A stretch of 64,000 bases of DNA from Lautropia sp. GTDB lineage: Bacteria > Pseudomonadota > Gammaproteobacteria > Burkholderiales > Burkholderiaceae_E. The stretch's first letter is position 1; every line of letters starts with the position of its first letter. Both the position numbers and the translations under genes were made by a program. Under the pieces are notes generated by a model. That model did not search any database and was not told the DNA's origin. It was given only the letters and a program-made list of their open reading frames with translations. Below, piece after piece: positions 1-8,486 of the stretch. The stretch is from the NCBI GenBank assembly GCA_030527825.1, contig JAUNAC010000001.1:62001-126000 (forward strand). Reading direction: 5' to 3'.

Positions 1-298
1 CAAATAACCCGACCTGGCCTGACGGGAGTGCCCACCCTTCTTTTCATCCAGCAGGACAAAACACACAAATTTTGTTGCTTTTATTTAACAAATCGCCCAA
101 AACACCGTCTTGACAACCCCTTTTCTGCGTGAAGTGTCGCCTTGTCTCTCACCAGATACCGCCCATCATATGTTGTTTAACAACCAAAACGGCTGTCCGT
201 AGAGTGCTTCGCGCATATCACTTATGCGCACACCACAACGTCGACAGCCACTTCGGGGATCTGTCGGGCTTACCAACCATACGACCATCACCAGATTT
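1..298. other. gene-free upstream region of the first lipoprotein
   Basis: This stretch is AT-richer than the rest of the window. It contains a perfect -35-like hexamer TTGACA at 110-115, but no convincing -10 hexamer lies 16-18 bases downstream on the + strand. Short open frames cross it in several phases, and none has a ribosome binding site or recognisable product. It most likely holds the promoter and leader of the following lipoprotein gene. Confidence 0.4.
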
Positions 299-3247
299 AT
301 GGATAAGCAGCTTTTTATGCCAAGGATCGCAGACTCTCTTGCTCCTCCCGGCGCTCCCTCGACCTCATCACCCAAAGTACTTGCGGCGTTGTTCCTGAGC
401 GCCAGTCTGCTGGCAGCCTGTGGCGGCACTGACGCCCCCCCCGGCGACAGCCCGTCAGCCACCGGCGAAGGCGCCCAGACATCGGCTTCTCAACTGGCTG
501 CGGCATATCAGCCCGCCGCCGGCCTGACCATGCCGGACGAGCATTACACACCGCAATATCATGGCAGTAAACTGGCTAAGGCAGTCAAAGTGACGGCCAC
601 ACAGCCGGCCATTCTGAAAGCCCCCTCATTCGGCCCCATCGGCCAGGCTGTCCGCGTCGGTCGCGCCATCACCCGTGTCGTGGGCGAATACCGCAACGGC
701 GAACCGGTCGAAGGTCATCGTTTCTACGTTGGCGGGGGCGAAGTCGCCAACGGCCAGCAAGCCGCTTACACACCGACCGCCGCTGATCTCGGTAAGCAGA
801 TTGTCTACCGCGAACGCGTCGTCAACCCCCTGACCGGTGAAGAAACCTGGGCAGAAAGTGCCCCGGTCACCGTGGTCAGCAGCACCGCCCCTGTCATACG
901 CAAGGCCCCGGCCTTTGGGCCGGCTGGCCGGCAGATCCGTGTCGGCGAATCCGTCACGCGCGTTGTCGGCGACTATGATGGCGGCGAACCATTCGAAGGG
1001 TTCCGGCTGCGCAATGGTCAACCGGTCGAAAACGGCCAGCAGGCCGCTTATATCCCGGTTGCTGCGGACATCGGCCAGGTGCTGGTCTATGGGGAGCGGG
1101 TTCGCAATCCTAAAACCGGTGAAGTCATCACCGTCTACAGCCCAGAAGTCACGGTAGTCGGAGCCAACGGTCAGGTCACCGTCAGGCCAAGCAGCCCGCC
1201 ACCGGCCGCCAAGCCCAGCACCTCTACATCGGCAAGCGCCCCCCGCATGAGTGTAGCGCCCCGATTCGCCCCCCCTGGCCAGCCCCTGGTCGTCGGCGTA
1301 CCGGTAACCAGGGTCACCGGTGTCTACCAGAATGGGGTGGCATTCGAAGGATTCCGGCTGCGTAACGGAGAAGAAATCAGCAATGGCTACGCGGCCAGCT
1401 ATACGCCGGTGGCAGCCGATATCGGCCAAAAAATCATTTACGGTGAACGAGTTCGCAATCCGAAAACCGGTGAAATCAAAACCTTCTACAGCGCCGAGGT
1501 CACCGTTGTCGACGCCGCGTCACCCGCACAGCTCGTGGCGCCCAGAATTTCGGCTAGTGCCGAAGTCAAAGCCGGTACACGTCTGAATGCGGTTGCAGGC
1601 ACCTATCGGAATGGCCAGACCAGCTCCCGCCAATGGATGCGCAATGGCCAGCCCATCAGCGGCGCCACCCAGACAGCCTACACGGCCACGTCTGCAGACG
1701 TCGGCAAAAAACTAAGCTACGCCGAGCGCGTACGAAACCCGGCCAATGGCAAGAGCGCGACCTTCTACAGCGCCCCCGTCAGTGTCGTGGCCGACCACCA
1801 GTTGAGCGCCAGCACCCTGCCCCGCCTCACAACCGGCACCAAACCGGCCGTCGTGGGCCAAAAACTGGAACGGCAAATGGGCTCGTATCAGAATGGCCAT
1901 GTTCTGAATGCCATCTGGCGGGTGGATGGTATTGACAAGGGCTGGGGACCGGAATACACCCCGGCTCGTGAAGATATTGGCAAACACATCGTCTATACCG
2001 AGGAAGTGCGCGGCGACGATGGCAGCACGCAGGAATTCACTGCACCTGCCATCATCGTCACCAACTCAGTTGGCGCCCCGATTGGCGCGCCCGTCCAAGC
2101 CGCCCAGGTCAAGCCAGGCTATCCGGTTGCGAACACCATGCCGAGCATTTCCGCGACTGGCAGCGCCGTTGTCGGTCGGCAGCTCTCCCGTAACATGGGC
2201 AGCTACAGAAATGGGTACGTCATCAATGCCATCTGGAAGGTAAACGGGCAGGACAAGGGTTGGGGGCCGAACTATGTGCCTACTTCCGCCGATATCGGCA
2301 AAACGGTGGTCTACACCGAGGAAGTCCTGGGCCGCTCGGGTGACACCGTCAACTTCACGGCACCGGCTGTCACCGTCGTGGCAGAAGGCGTCAGCGCTGC
2401 CGACCGCACAAACGTCAGCACGCCTTCAAGCAACACTGCGCCGCACAACACCAGCGGGAAAGTGAACTCGGTACAGGAAATCATCAATGACATGAAACTG
2501 TACAACGAAGGCGAGCTTGCGGGTGTCGACAAAGGCATGGGCTGGGCTACGGGCCCGGGCTACGTCATCATGGGCAACATCCCGCGCGGAACCAATACGC
2601 CCAGCTACTGGCAGCCCAGTAACAGCAGTTTCAAAAGTAACGCTACCTGGAACGCAGTCATTCCATGGGTCGTCATCTTCGACGGCGTGGGCAATGCTGC
2701 AAACAATACCCGCGTCCAGCTGCGTAACATCAAGCTGTACATGAAGCGCAAATCCACCAATCGCTGGGAAATGATCGCTAACCAGGCCGTCTATGGCGAG
2801 AACTTTCCAAAATCCCTGCAAGGTGACAGCACAATCGCGGCCGACATCCGGCACGAGGCAGATGGTTCGCGCTCAATCAAGCCCAATGGTCGTGACCGGG
2901 TATTTCATGGCTGGGGCAGCCCGATCAATTTTGATGCCTGGGATGTGAAAGCACTGCTGACTACCCTTCAGGCCCGTCTGGTGGTGGATAACCCCCGCCG
3001 TCCGGATGACCGTGCACGTGCCAAGTTCCTGATTCACGTCGGCGCCGACTACTACCCTGAAACCCACACACGAGTAGGTGAAACCGCTCCGGCCTATTAC
3101 TTCCCGGGCGTCGGCGTCTCGCGTGCCAAGTTTGTCCGTAGTGACTGGCGAGCCTTCAACTTCTCGACCATCGACGCAGGCAGACCAGAACCAGGTGGTT
3201 CCATTTCAACACAGGAACTGATCAGCAACCCCCCACCCCTGGAGTGA
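299..3247 (+). CDS. large surface lipoprotein with six Ig-like repeats
   Basis: The product is predicted to be exported and lipid-anchored. About 30 residues after the start comes a hydrophobic stretch ending in the lipobox LLAAC followed by GGTDAPP. Six tandem repeats of about 85-95 residues follow. Their shared features are an 'RNG' or 'YRNG' turn, a 'YTP..ADIGK' segment and an 'ERVRNPKTGE' segment, which resembles bacterial Ig-like beta-sandwich domains. A distinct C-terminal domain of about 260 residues, rich in Trp, Tyr and Asn, begins near base 2461 and matches no family I recognise. ATG codons at 224, 299 and 317 are all in frame and none has a good Shine-Dalgarno. I chose 299 because 224 would put an unusually long tail before the signal peptide. 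The gene stands alone, ends at a strong terminator, and faces the polysaccharide genes, so a role in the cell surface or matrix is an inference. Confidence 0.8.
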   Translation: MDKQLFMPRIADSLAPPGAPSTSSPKVLAALFLSASLLAACGGTDAPPGDSPSATGEGAQTSASQLAAAYQPAAGLTMPDEHYTPQYHGSKLAKAVKVTATQPAILKAPSFGPIGQAVRVGRAITRVVGEYRNGEPVEGHRFYVGGGEVANGQQAAYTPTAADLGKQIVYRERVVNPLTGEETWAESAPVTVVSSTAPVIRKAPAFGPAGRQIRVGESVTRVVGDYDGGEPFEGFRLRNGQPVENGQQAAYIPVAADIGQVLVYGERVRNPKTGEVITVYSPEVTVVGANGQVTVRPSSPPPAAKPSTSTSASAPRMSVAPRFAPPGQPLVVGVPVTRVTGVYQNGVAFEGFRLRNGEEISNGYAASYTPVAADIGQKIIYGERVRNPKTGEIKTFYSAEVTVVDAASPAQLVAPRISASAEVKAGTRLNAVAGTYRNGQTSSRQWMRNGQPISGATQTAYTATSADVGKKLSYAERVRNPANGKSATFYSAPVSVVADHQLSASTLPRLTTGTKPAVVGQKLERQMGSYQNGHVLNAIWRVDGIDKGWGPEYTPAREDIGKHIVYTEEVRGDDGSTQEFTAPAIIVTNSVGAPIGAPVQAAQVKPGYPVANTMPSISATGSAVVGRQLSRNMGSYRNGYVINAIWKVNGQDKGWGPNYVPTSADIGKTVVYTEEVLGRSGDTVNFTAPAVTVVAEGVSAADRTNVSTPSSNTAPHNTSGKVNSVQEIINDMKLYNEGELAGVDKGMGWATGPGYVIMGNIPRGTNTPSYWQPSNSSFKSNATWNAVIPWVVIFDGVGNAANNTRVQLRNIKLYMKRKSTNRWEMIANQAVYGENFPKSLQGDSTIAADIRHEADGSRSIKPNGRDRVFHGWGSPINFDAWDVKALLTTLQARLVVDNPRRPDDRARAKFLIHVGADYYPETHTRVGETAPAYYFPGVGVSRAKFVRSDWRAFNFSTIDAGRPEPGGSISTQELISNPPPLE
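608..2390 (+). repeat. six tandem Ig-like repeat units inside the lipoprotein gene
   Basis: The units begin near 608, 893, 1247, 1532, 1816 and 2138. Units 2 and 3 are the closest pair, sharing 'EGFRLRNG' and 'YGERVRNPKTGE'. Units 5 and 6 form a second pair, sharing 'NAIW' and 'DKGWGP.Y'. This suggests two rounds of duplication from different ancestral units. Ser/Pro-rich linkers separate units 2 and 3. Confidence 0.85.
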
Positions 3248-3344
3248 GCCTCGCCACGAAACCTTCAACCCTGCTGATATAACGCAGTACCCGACAGGAC
3301 ATCTGCAGATAACCCCAACCCTTCTCGCAGATGCCTGTGACTCA

Positions 3345-3372
3345 GGGAGGCCCATCATGGCCTCCCTTTTTT
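3345..3372 (+). terminator. rho-independent terminator
   Basis: A perfect 8-bp stem GGGAGGCC/GGCCTCCC with a 6-base loop is followed by six T residues. It lies 98 bases after the lipoprotein stop codon and 7 bases before the convergent polymerase stop. There is no matching A-run on its left side, so it should work mainly on the + strand. Confidence 0.9.
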
Positions 3373-3379
3373 ATGGCAC

Positions 3380-6181
3380 TCAGCGACGGCGTGAGGTGTC
3401 GCGCGGGTCCAGCCAGCCAGAACCAGAGCGCGGCGCAAGACTGTTGGCCGGCTCATCATCATCCGCAAACATGGGTAAGGTGCGCGGCCCACCGGGATCA
3501 TCAATGACGGGCTCCCGCTTGGGATGGGGGTTGCGGCTATGGCCAGCGGAATCCGGCCATGAACCCTGACCGTTATCTACGCGTCCCCACGCAGATGGCT
3601 CAGCCAGATCAATATGCTGCGGACGGGGACCGAAATGACCGGTCTGCCGGGGGCGACGCGTCTGCGGCTGCAGACCTCCCCGAGCCATGGGGGGAAGCCC
3701 ATGGGGGACCGACGCAGCCGCTCCACCCGCGCCAGGCCGGCGTTCGACAGACCTGCCGGCCACAGTCTGGGGAAACGGGGAAGCAGGCCGGGATGGCGTA
3801 GCAGACCCGGAATCAGAATGACCTGCCGCAGAGGAGGGATATCGTTGACCGCGAGGCTGAGCAGACTCCCGACCCAGACTTGCTGCCGCAGGAGACTGCC
3901 ATCCGGTATGGGCAGGAAATGCGGAACGGGCTGTCGCGGGCGGCGCATCTTCGCGCAAGCCAGATCTTACCGGAGCAGCGGGCGGCAACGGTGGCACCTC
4001 ATCCACACCCACGTCCGGCTGGCCTGCCGGGCTTGACGCAGGGAAGTCAGCAACACGCGCGCGCCCCTCCTTCGGGGGAATCCCACGTGATGAGGGCACG
4101 CCCGCAGGAAAGGCCGAACGCGCCCCCTGCCCTGCCTGGGCGAGCCTGGCCAGGGCCGCCGCCCCTCTTGCCATCGTCGGATCTGCCGCATCACTGGCAG
4201 GTGCGCCCATCGGTGCAGCAGAAACATCCGGGGCCTTTGTCAGCCCGCTGCCCGTCTCGGTTCCAGGCGCACGGACAGGTGACGCTACAGCAGCGGCTGA
4301 AGCGTCATTCAACGGCGGATGCCCGCCTGACGGAGCGGGCCCGAACGCAGGCACAGCGTTGCCAGGTTCTACAAAGACCGCACGAACCCCCTGGCCAGCC
4401 GGCTCAGGGACACCTTCGCTTGATCCGGCGGCTGACCCAGACCCGTAGGCCGCACCGGCCGATGCAGAAGTCATATCTGGCGACGCAGCATCGTGTGCAG
4501 AATGATCCGCTACATCTGCGTTCCCTGAAGAGACCAGCAGACGCTGCTTCTGCCACGCCAGCTCTTGCGGCTGAAGCACGCCATCCGTGGGGAAAATAAC
4601 CTTGGCACCACCACCAAAATGTGGCCTGACACGGGATGCATTACCTGCCTGCAACAGGTCTGCCCGTGTAGGAGCCAGCGGACCATGCCGGTAACGCCAG
4701 GCAACCAGACCAAGTGTCAATGAAACGATGAACGCATGACTGACCAAGACCACCGCACTGTTCGAATACACGGCCATGAGCAGTGTCACAGCCAGGCTGG
4801 ACATCAGGATTCGGCACAGAACCCGGTCAAGTGCAGTATTAGCCTCCTTGAAACACGTTGCCACTGAGCGCATGGCCCCGAAAATAATCATGAAATACAG
4901 GATGAAGCCGACGATCCCGAAATCCCACAGCACCGTGGAGGTGGTGAGCAGGTCGATGTACATGCCAGGGTGCGCAAGGAACATGTGCCCGGGATCAGGC
5001 ACCAGTCCGTCCACGCCATAGGACGAACCGATTCCGGTGCCGAACAACGCCTTGATCGGATTGTTCCAGGATTGCGACTCAAACCAGTAAGGCACGGCCG
5101 TCAGCCGGTTCACACCGGTGGCGTAGTAGCCGCGGTTACCGAAGTTGTATTCGATCGTATCGCGCAGGTTTTCGTCGAACGACATGTTGGCAATATCGCC
5201 CGAGGTCTGCACCACGAAATAAAAATAACCAAGGATGGCGCCGAAAAACAGCGTCGCCACAACAATGCCGAGGAAGGCCAGCGGCCGCTTGGCCACCAGA
5301 TCAAAGTAGGCGGCAAACAGGACCACCGGCATCATGATCAGCACAACCTTGGTCTCCCCCAGGCCCAGCGGAATCAGCAGGGCAACTGCGAGCAGCAGCG
5401 ACCAGAAACCGCTGATCAGTTTCTCCCGCCACGCGCAGAAGACGGCGAACAGGATCATCACCTGCAACATCGCCATGATCGAGCTAGCGCCACCGCCCGT
5501 CATGGATCCCTCGAAAGTGCCCACGATGATGTCAAATGGCACAAAACCCGGCTTGTCGTAGCCCATCACCCCTGGCACCAGCGCAACCCGCTGATACAGC
5601 GTGAAGGGAAGCTGCATCAGCCCCACACCGATGATGAACAGCAGCCAGTTGCGAACCTGGCGCTCGGTGAACGGCACGACGGCCATCAGGAACATGACAC
5701 CCCAGAACTGGAAGTAGCGCTTGGCACCAGCTGCCACCTCGGTAATGGGGCCATCCGAAATCACCCCCGACACCACCGCCAGCACGATGAATGCCAGGCT
5801 GGTGTAGATGAAGGGGGGCAGTGGCCGCTGGAAGTGCTTGCTGCCAGCCACGGTATAGAGCATGGCCGCACCGGCCATGAAAATGCCCAGCAGAGAAAAC
5901 AGCCAGGAAATCTTGGCCATTCCGGGCGAGAAATACCCCACCGGGCCATTGATCAGCAGGACTCCGACCAGAATGAACCAGACGGCCACCGGCAAGGCAT
6001 TGAGCAGCAGGACGCCGGCTATCCCCCCAAGCACCAGGGCGATCAGAATCAGGTTTCCGGTCGCCACCACCAGGCCAACCAGGGCGCCGACCAGCAGGAA
6101 AAGCCCACCCAGCAGGAAAGGTACCCAGGATGCGTTTCCTGCCGGGCGCGTCAGACGGTTCAAGAAAGAAGGGACAGCCAT
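3380..6181 (-). CDS. O-antigen ligase/polymerase-like membrane protein with long disordered tail
   Basis: Roughly the first 520 of 933 residues form a polytopic membrane domain. It has about a dozen hydrophobic segments and a large loop carrying 'FGTGIGSSYGVDG' and 'DPGHMFLAHPGMYIDLL', which is typical of Wzy/WaaL-like proteins that polymerise or transfer polysaccharide repeat units in the inner membrane. The remaining 410 or so residues are Pro/Ala/Ser/Gly-rich, without hydrophobic segments or a recognisable fold, and end in 'DPRDTSRRR'. Such a tail is not a usual part of the family. The gene starts 9 bases after the Wzz-like gene ends, so the two are probably one transcript. The assignment to the ligase/polymerase superfamily rests on topology and genomic context; the exact substrate cannot be read from the sequence. 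Confidence 0.75.
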   Translation of the reverse strand: MAVPSFLNRLTRPAGNASWVPFLLGGLFLLVGALVGLVVATGNLILIALVLGGIAGVLLLNALPVAVWFILVGVLLINGPVGYFSPGMAKISWLFSLLGIFMAGAAMLYTVAGSKHFQRPLPPFIYTSLAFIVLAVVSGVISDGPITEVAAGAKRYFQFWGVMFLMAVVPFTERQVRNWLLFIIGVGLMQLPFTLYQRVALVPGVMGYDKPGFVPFDIIVGTFEGSMTGGGASSIMAMLQVMILFAVFCAWREKLISGFWSLLLAVALLIPLGLGETKVVLIMMPVVLFAAYFDLVAKRPLAFLGIVVATLFFGAILGYFYFVVQTSGDIANMSFDENLRDTIEYNFGNRGYYATGVNRLTAVPYWFESQSWNNPIKALFGTGIGSSYGVDGLVPDPGHMFLAHPGMYIDLLTTSTVLWDFGIVGFILYFMIIFGAMRSVATCFKEANTALDRVLCRILMSSLAVTLLMAVYSNSAVVLVSHAFIVSLTLGLVAWRYRHGPLAPTRADLLQAGNASRVRPHFGGGAKVIFPTDGVLQPQELAWQKQRLLVSSGNADVADHSAHDAASPDMTSASAGAAYGSGSAAGSSEGVPEPAGQGVRAVFVEPGNAVPAFGPAPSGGHPPLNDASAAAVASPVRAPGTETGSGLTKAPDVSAAPMGAPASDAADPTMARGAAALARLAQAGQGARSAFPAGVPSSRGIPPKEGRARVADFPASSPAGQPDVGVDEVPPLPPAAPVRSGLREDAPPATARSAFPAHTGWQSPAAASLGRESAQPRGQRYPSSAAGHSDSGSATPSRPASPFPQTVAGRSVERRPGAGGAAASVPHGLPPMARGGLQPQTRRPRQTGHFGPRPQHIDLAEPSAWGRVDNGQGSWPDSAGHSRNPHPKREPVIDDPGGPRTLPMFADDDEPANSLAPRSGSGWLDPRDTSRRR

Positions 6182-6190
6182 GCTGTACGC

Positions 6191-7615
6191 TTAGTTGCCA
6201 AGGCGCAGATTGGACGGAGCCACCGACGGACCTGTCCCGCCGATCAGGCGCTGTGCCCGCGTGGACTGCGACGGAGGCAGCACGGCCAGCACAGGTATGC
6301 CGGATGCCTGCAGCAGGTCATCGGCGCTGCGCAACGGTTTCTGGGCAGCTTCGAGGGTAAAGGCGGCCATCAGCCCCAGGAACAGTCCGAGGAAGATGCC
6401 CACGGCCACGTTCAGGATGATGTTGGGCCGGCTGGGCAGCAGCGGCACCACGGCTGGCGTGATGATGCTGATGTTGGACAGCCCGGCACTCATGGCCACG
6501 GTGGTTTCGGTCAGCCGACGCTCAACCAGGTCATAAGCTTTCTGGGCACTGGCCAGATCCTGCTGGAGAATCGCAATCTGGTCGCGCTTGCTACGCAGGG
6601 CCAGCACTTTCGCCTTCTGAGCCTCGACCGCAGCAGACAGCTCACGCTGACGCTGCAGGTTCACCGTATTTGCCGTCCGGATGCTGGACTTGACGCGGTT
6701 AACCTCGGTATTGAGTCGTGTCCGGAGCTCCTGAACCTCGGCCTGGGCCTGCAGACGCATCGGGTGATTGGCACCGTACTGGGCAGCCACCTGCCCCAGC
6801 TTGGCCTCAGCACGCCCCAGTTCGGATGTGAGCGTCTGGATCAGCTCATTGGCCACCACCTCGGGAATTGCCATATCGCCTCCGCGCCCCACAACATTGC
6901 TGCGCGAACGGCTCTCGGACAGGGCCGCCTCCACCTGTACCAGCTGGGTGGACAGCTCCTGCAGGCGCTGGTTCTCGACATCAATGCGTTCATCACTGGT
7001 GATGATGCCACTTTCACGCTGATAGCTCGTCAGCCGCGTCTGGGCAGCCTCAACCTTGGCCTTGTATTCCTTGACCTGCTCGGCAAAACGCTGGGCATAC
7101 TCCTGTGCGGGTTTGGTTTTCAGATCCAGCGCAGCAGCCTTGAAGGCGTTGGCAAAACCATTGGCGATCTCGGCGGCACGCTCGGCCGTAGACCACTCCG
7201 CACCGATGGCAATAGTGGTTCCGTCGGTAGAAGAGGTCACCTTGATCGACTTGAGCAAAACAGTCGAGAGCCAGTCGTCAATGCTGCCCCGCCCCTTGGT
7301 AGCTTTCTGCCAGTCAGCCTGGACATCGGCATCCTGAGCCAGTTTCAGATCCCGGATGACTCGGTCAACCACCTGGCTGCTCTGGATCAGCTCGGTCTGG
7401 CTGGCCAGCATGTTGCGAATGGTTTCCCGTGTAGGCGCCGCGTTGCCAGAAACCTGATCAACCGTGTTGGCATCGACATAAACCGTGGTGGCAGCGCTAT
7501 AGCGCTTGCTCATCAGCAGGCTGCCAGTAATAGCCATCAAGGTGGTGACGGCCACGATCGACGCAATCAGCCAGAAGCGCGATCTGAGAATCCCGAAAAG
7601 CAAGTCGAAACGCAT
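6191..7615 (-). CDS. Wzz/GNVR-type polysaccharide chain-length determinant
   Basis: This 474-residue polysaccharide co-polymerase would set the chain length of an exported polysaccharide. It has the family layout: an N-terminal membrane segment (about residues 12-33), a long periplasmic coiled coil with many Gln/Glu/Ala heptads, and a second membrane segment near residues 420-445 preceded by the Pro-rich motif 'LLPSRPNIILN'. There is no kinase domain; the matching BY-kinase is encoded separately at 8487. The start at 7615 is preceded by AGGTAG, and the longer frame upstream lacks a family match. It is first in a two-gene unit with the polymerase-like gene. Confidence 0.88.
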   Translation of the reverse strand: MRFDLLFGILRSRFWLIASIVAVTTLMAITGSLLMSKRYSAATTVYVDANTVDQVSGNAAPTRETIRNMLASQTELIQSSQVVDRVIRDLKLAQDADVQADWQKATKGRGSIDDWLSTVLLKSIKVTSSTDGTTIAIGAEWSTAERAAEIANGFANAFKAAALDLKTKPAQEYAQRFAEQVKEYKAKVEAAQTRLTSYQRESGIITSDERIDVENQRLQELSTQLVQVEAALSESRSRSNVVGRGGDMAIPEVVANELIQTLTSELGRAEAKLGQVAAQYGANHPMRLQAQAEVQELRTRLNTEVNRVKSSIRTANTVNLQRQRELSAAVEAQKAKVLALRSKRDQIAILQQDLASAQKAYDLVERRLTETTVAMSAGLSNISIITPAVVPLLPSRPNIILNVAVGIFLGLFLGLMAAFTLEAAQKPLRSADDLLQASGIPVLAVLPPSQSTRAQRLIGGTGPSVAPSNLRLGN

Positions 7616-8486
7616 AGAACTACCTGGAGTTGGCACGATAGTGCCGATTGTGAATGGAGTGACCGGACAGGGTGGTGAGAAACCGCACACCGAGACGAGG
7701 CAGCCCCCTGCAATCAAGGAGATTCCATGATTGCAGACCCGGCAGCGCCCCGGACTCAGCCGAAACAAGCCCGGCGAACGGCCCCGGAACCTCTTCCGGC
7801 CTGTCTGCCATTTCGTGCATTGTCCGGGCAATGAGCCTTGTGGACATGCGGACTCACCTGCGTGGCCCGACCATGCTCTGCACGATGCAGCGCCAGTCCA
7901 GACACATCACAACAGGCGCCGCACCCCCGCGGCCGCCACCAGATGGCAGCCCAGTGGAAAATGACCGACCCGTTATTATCGCAAGGATCGGTACGCAGGA
8001 ATATGAAATTTACAGCGCAATGATACAACCGCGTAGTCGGCACGTAATTGCCATGTAAAAACCCGGCAGGTTTCCGGCACGGCTGCCTCCGGTTTGCCGT
8101 TATCCTGCAGCTTATGCACCACATGCGGCAGATGCGGGTGGCTCTGTGCGGAAATGCCTCGCCCAACACCGGAGTACGGGGCAAGATCATAGGCGTGTTC
8201 TGCCAGTCCGGGCCCGCTCCAGCGGGTTCAGCCATGCTCCGCTCCGGCCTCGGTTACCAGTCTCTGGACGCCTGTCCGGCGCGAGGCGCTGATGCGTTTC
8301 CCCTGACCTGAACAGGCTGGAGGCTGCGCGACACGGCAGAATCAGGGACAATGCCCCTATGGCCGCTCAGGGGAGGTACCTTCGGGCAGCCCCCGGTTGG
8401 GGCCCGACCTGTGAAATGCAGGGCAGACCCTTACCGGGTTTCCCGGCTTCTGTTTCACCCGTTTCTTAAGACTCTCATTTGCCAAC
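7616..8486. other. 871-base divergent intergenic region of the polysaccharide genes
   Basis: No convincing gene was found between the chain-length gene (minus strand) and the BY-kinase gene (plus strand). Open frames of 128 and 159 codons cross it, but they look like GC-bias shadows without binding sites or recognisable motifs. The region holds one perfect dyad (7708-7736) and a short CCGGG/CCCGG palindrome near 8435. Its length suggests regulatory use. Confidence 0.5.
7708..7736. promoter_or_regulatory. perfect 9-bp dyad, candidate operator for the polysaccharide operon
   Basis: CTGCAATCA and its exact reverse complement TGATTGCAG are separated by 11 bases, so the half-site centres are 20 bases apart, about two helical turns on the same DNA face. 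It sits about 93 bases upstream of the chain-length gene start. No regulator can be named from the sequence. Confidence 0.4.

Noticed and set aside
224-298. Upstream ATG at 224 for the repeat lipoprotein.
   Set aside because: It would add 25 residues before an already long signal region and has no ribosome site.
608-2390. Tandem DNA repeat or mobile element in the lipoprotein gene.
   Set aside because: The similarity is at protein-domain level with divergent DNA, and no inverted repeats or transposase occur.
4970-7678. Open frame of 902 codons on the plus strand.
   Set aside because: It is antisense to the polymerase-like and chain-length genes, has composition typical of a GC-bias shadow (Gln/His/Arg-rich), no ribosome site and no motif.
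7672-8235. Open frames of 128 (plus) and 159 (minus) codons in the polysaccharide intergenic region.
   Set aside because: No ribosome site, no hydrophobic or domain pattern, and overlapping frames on both strands.
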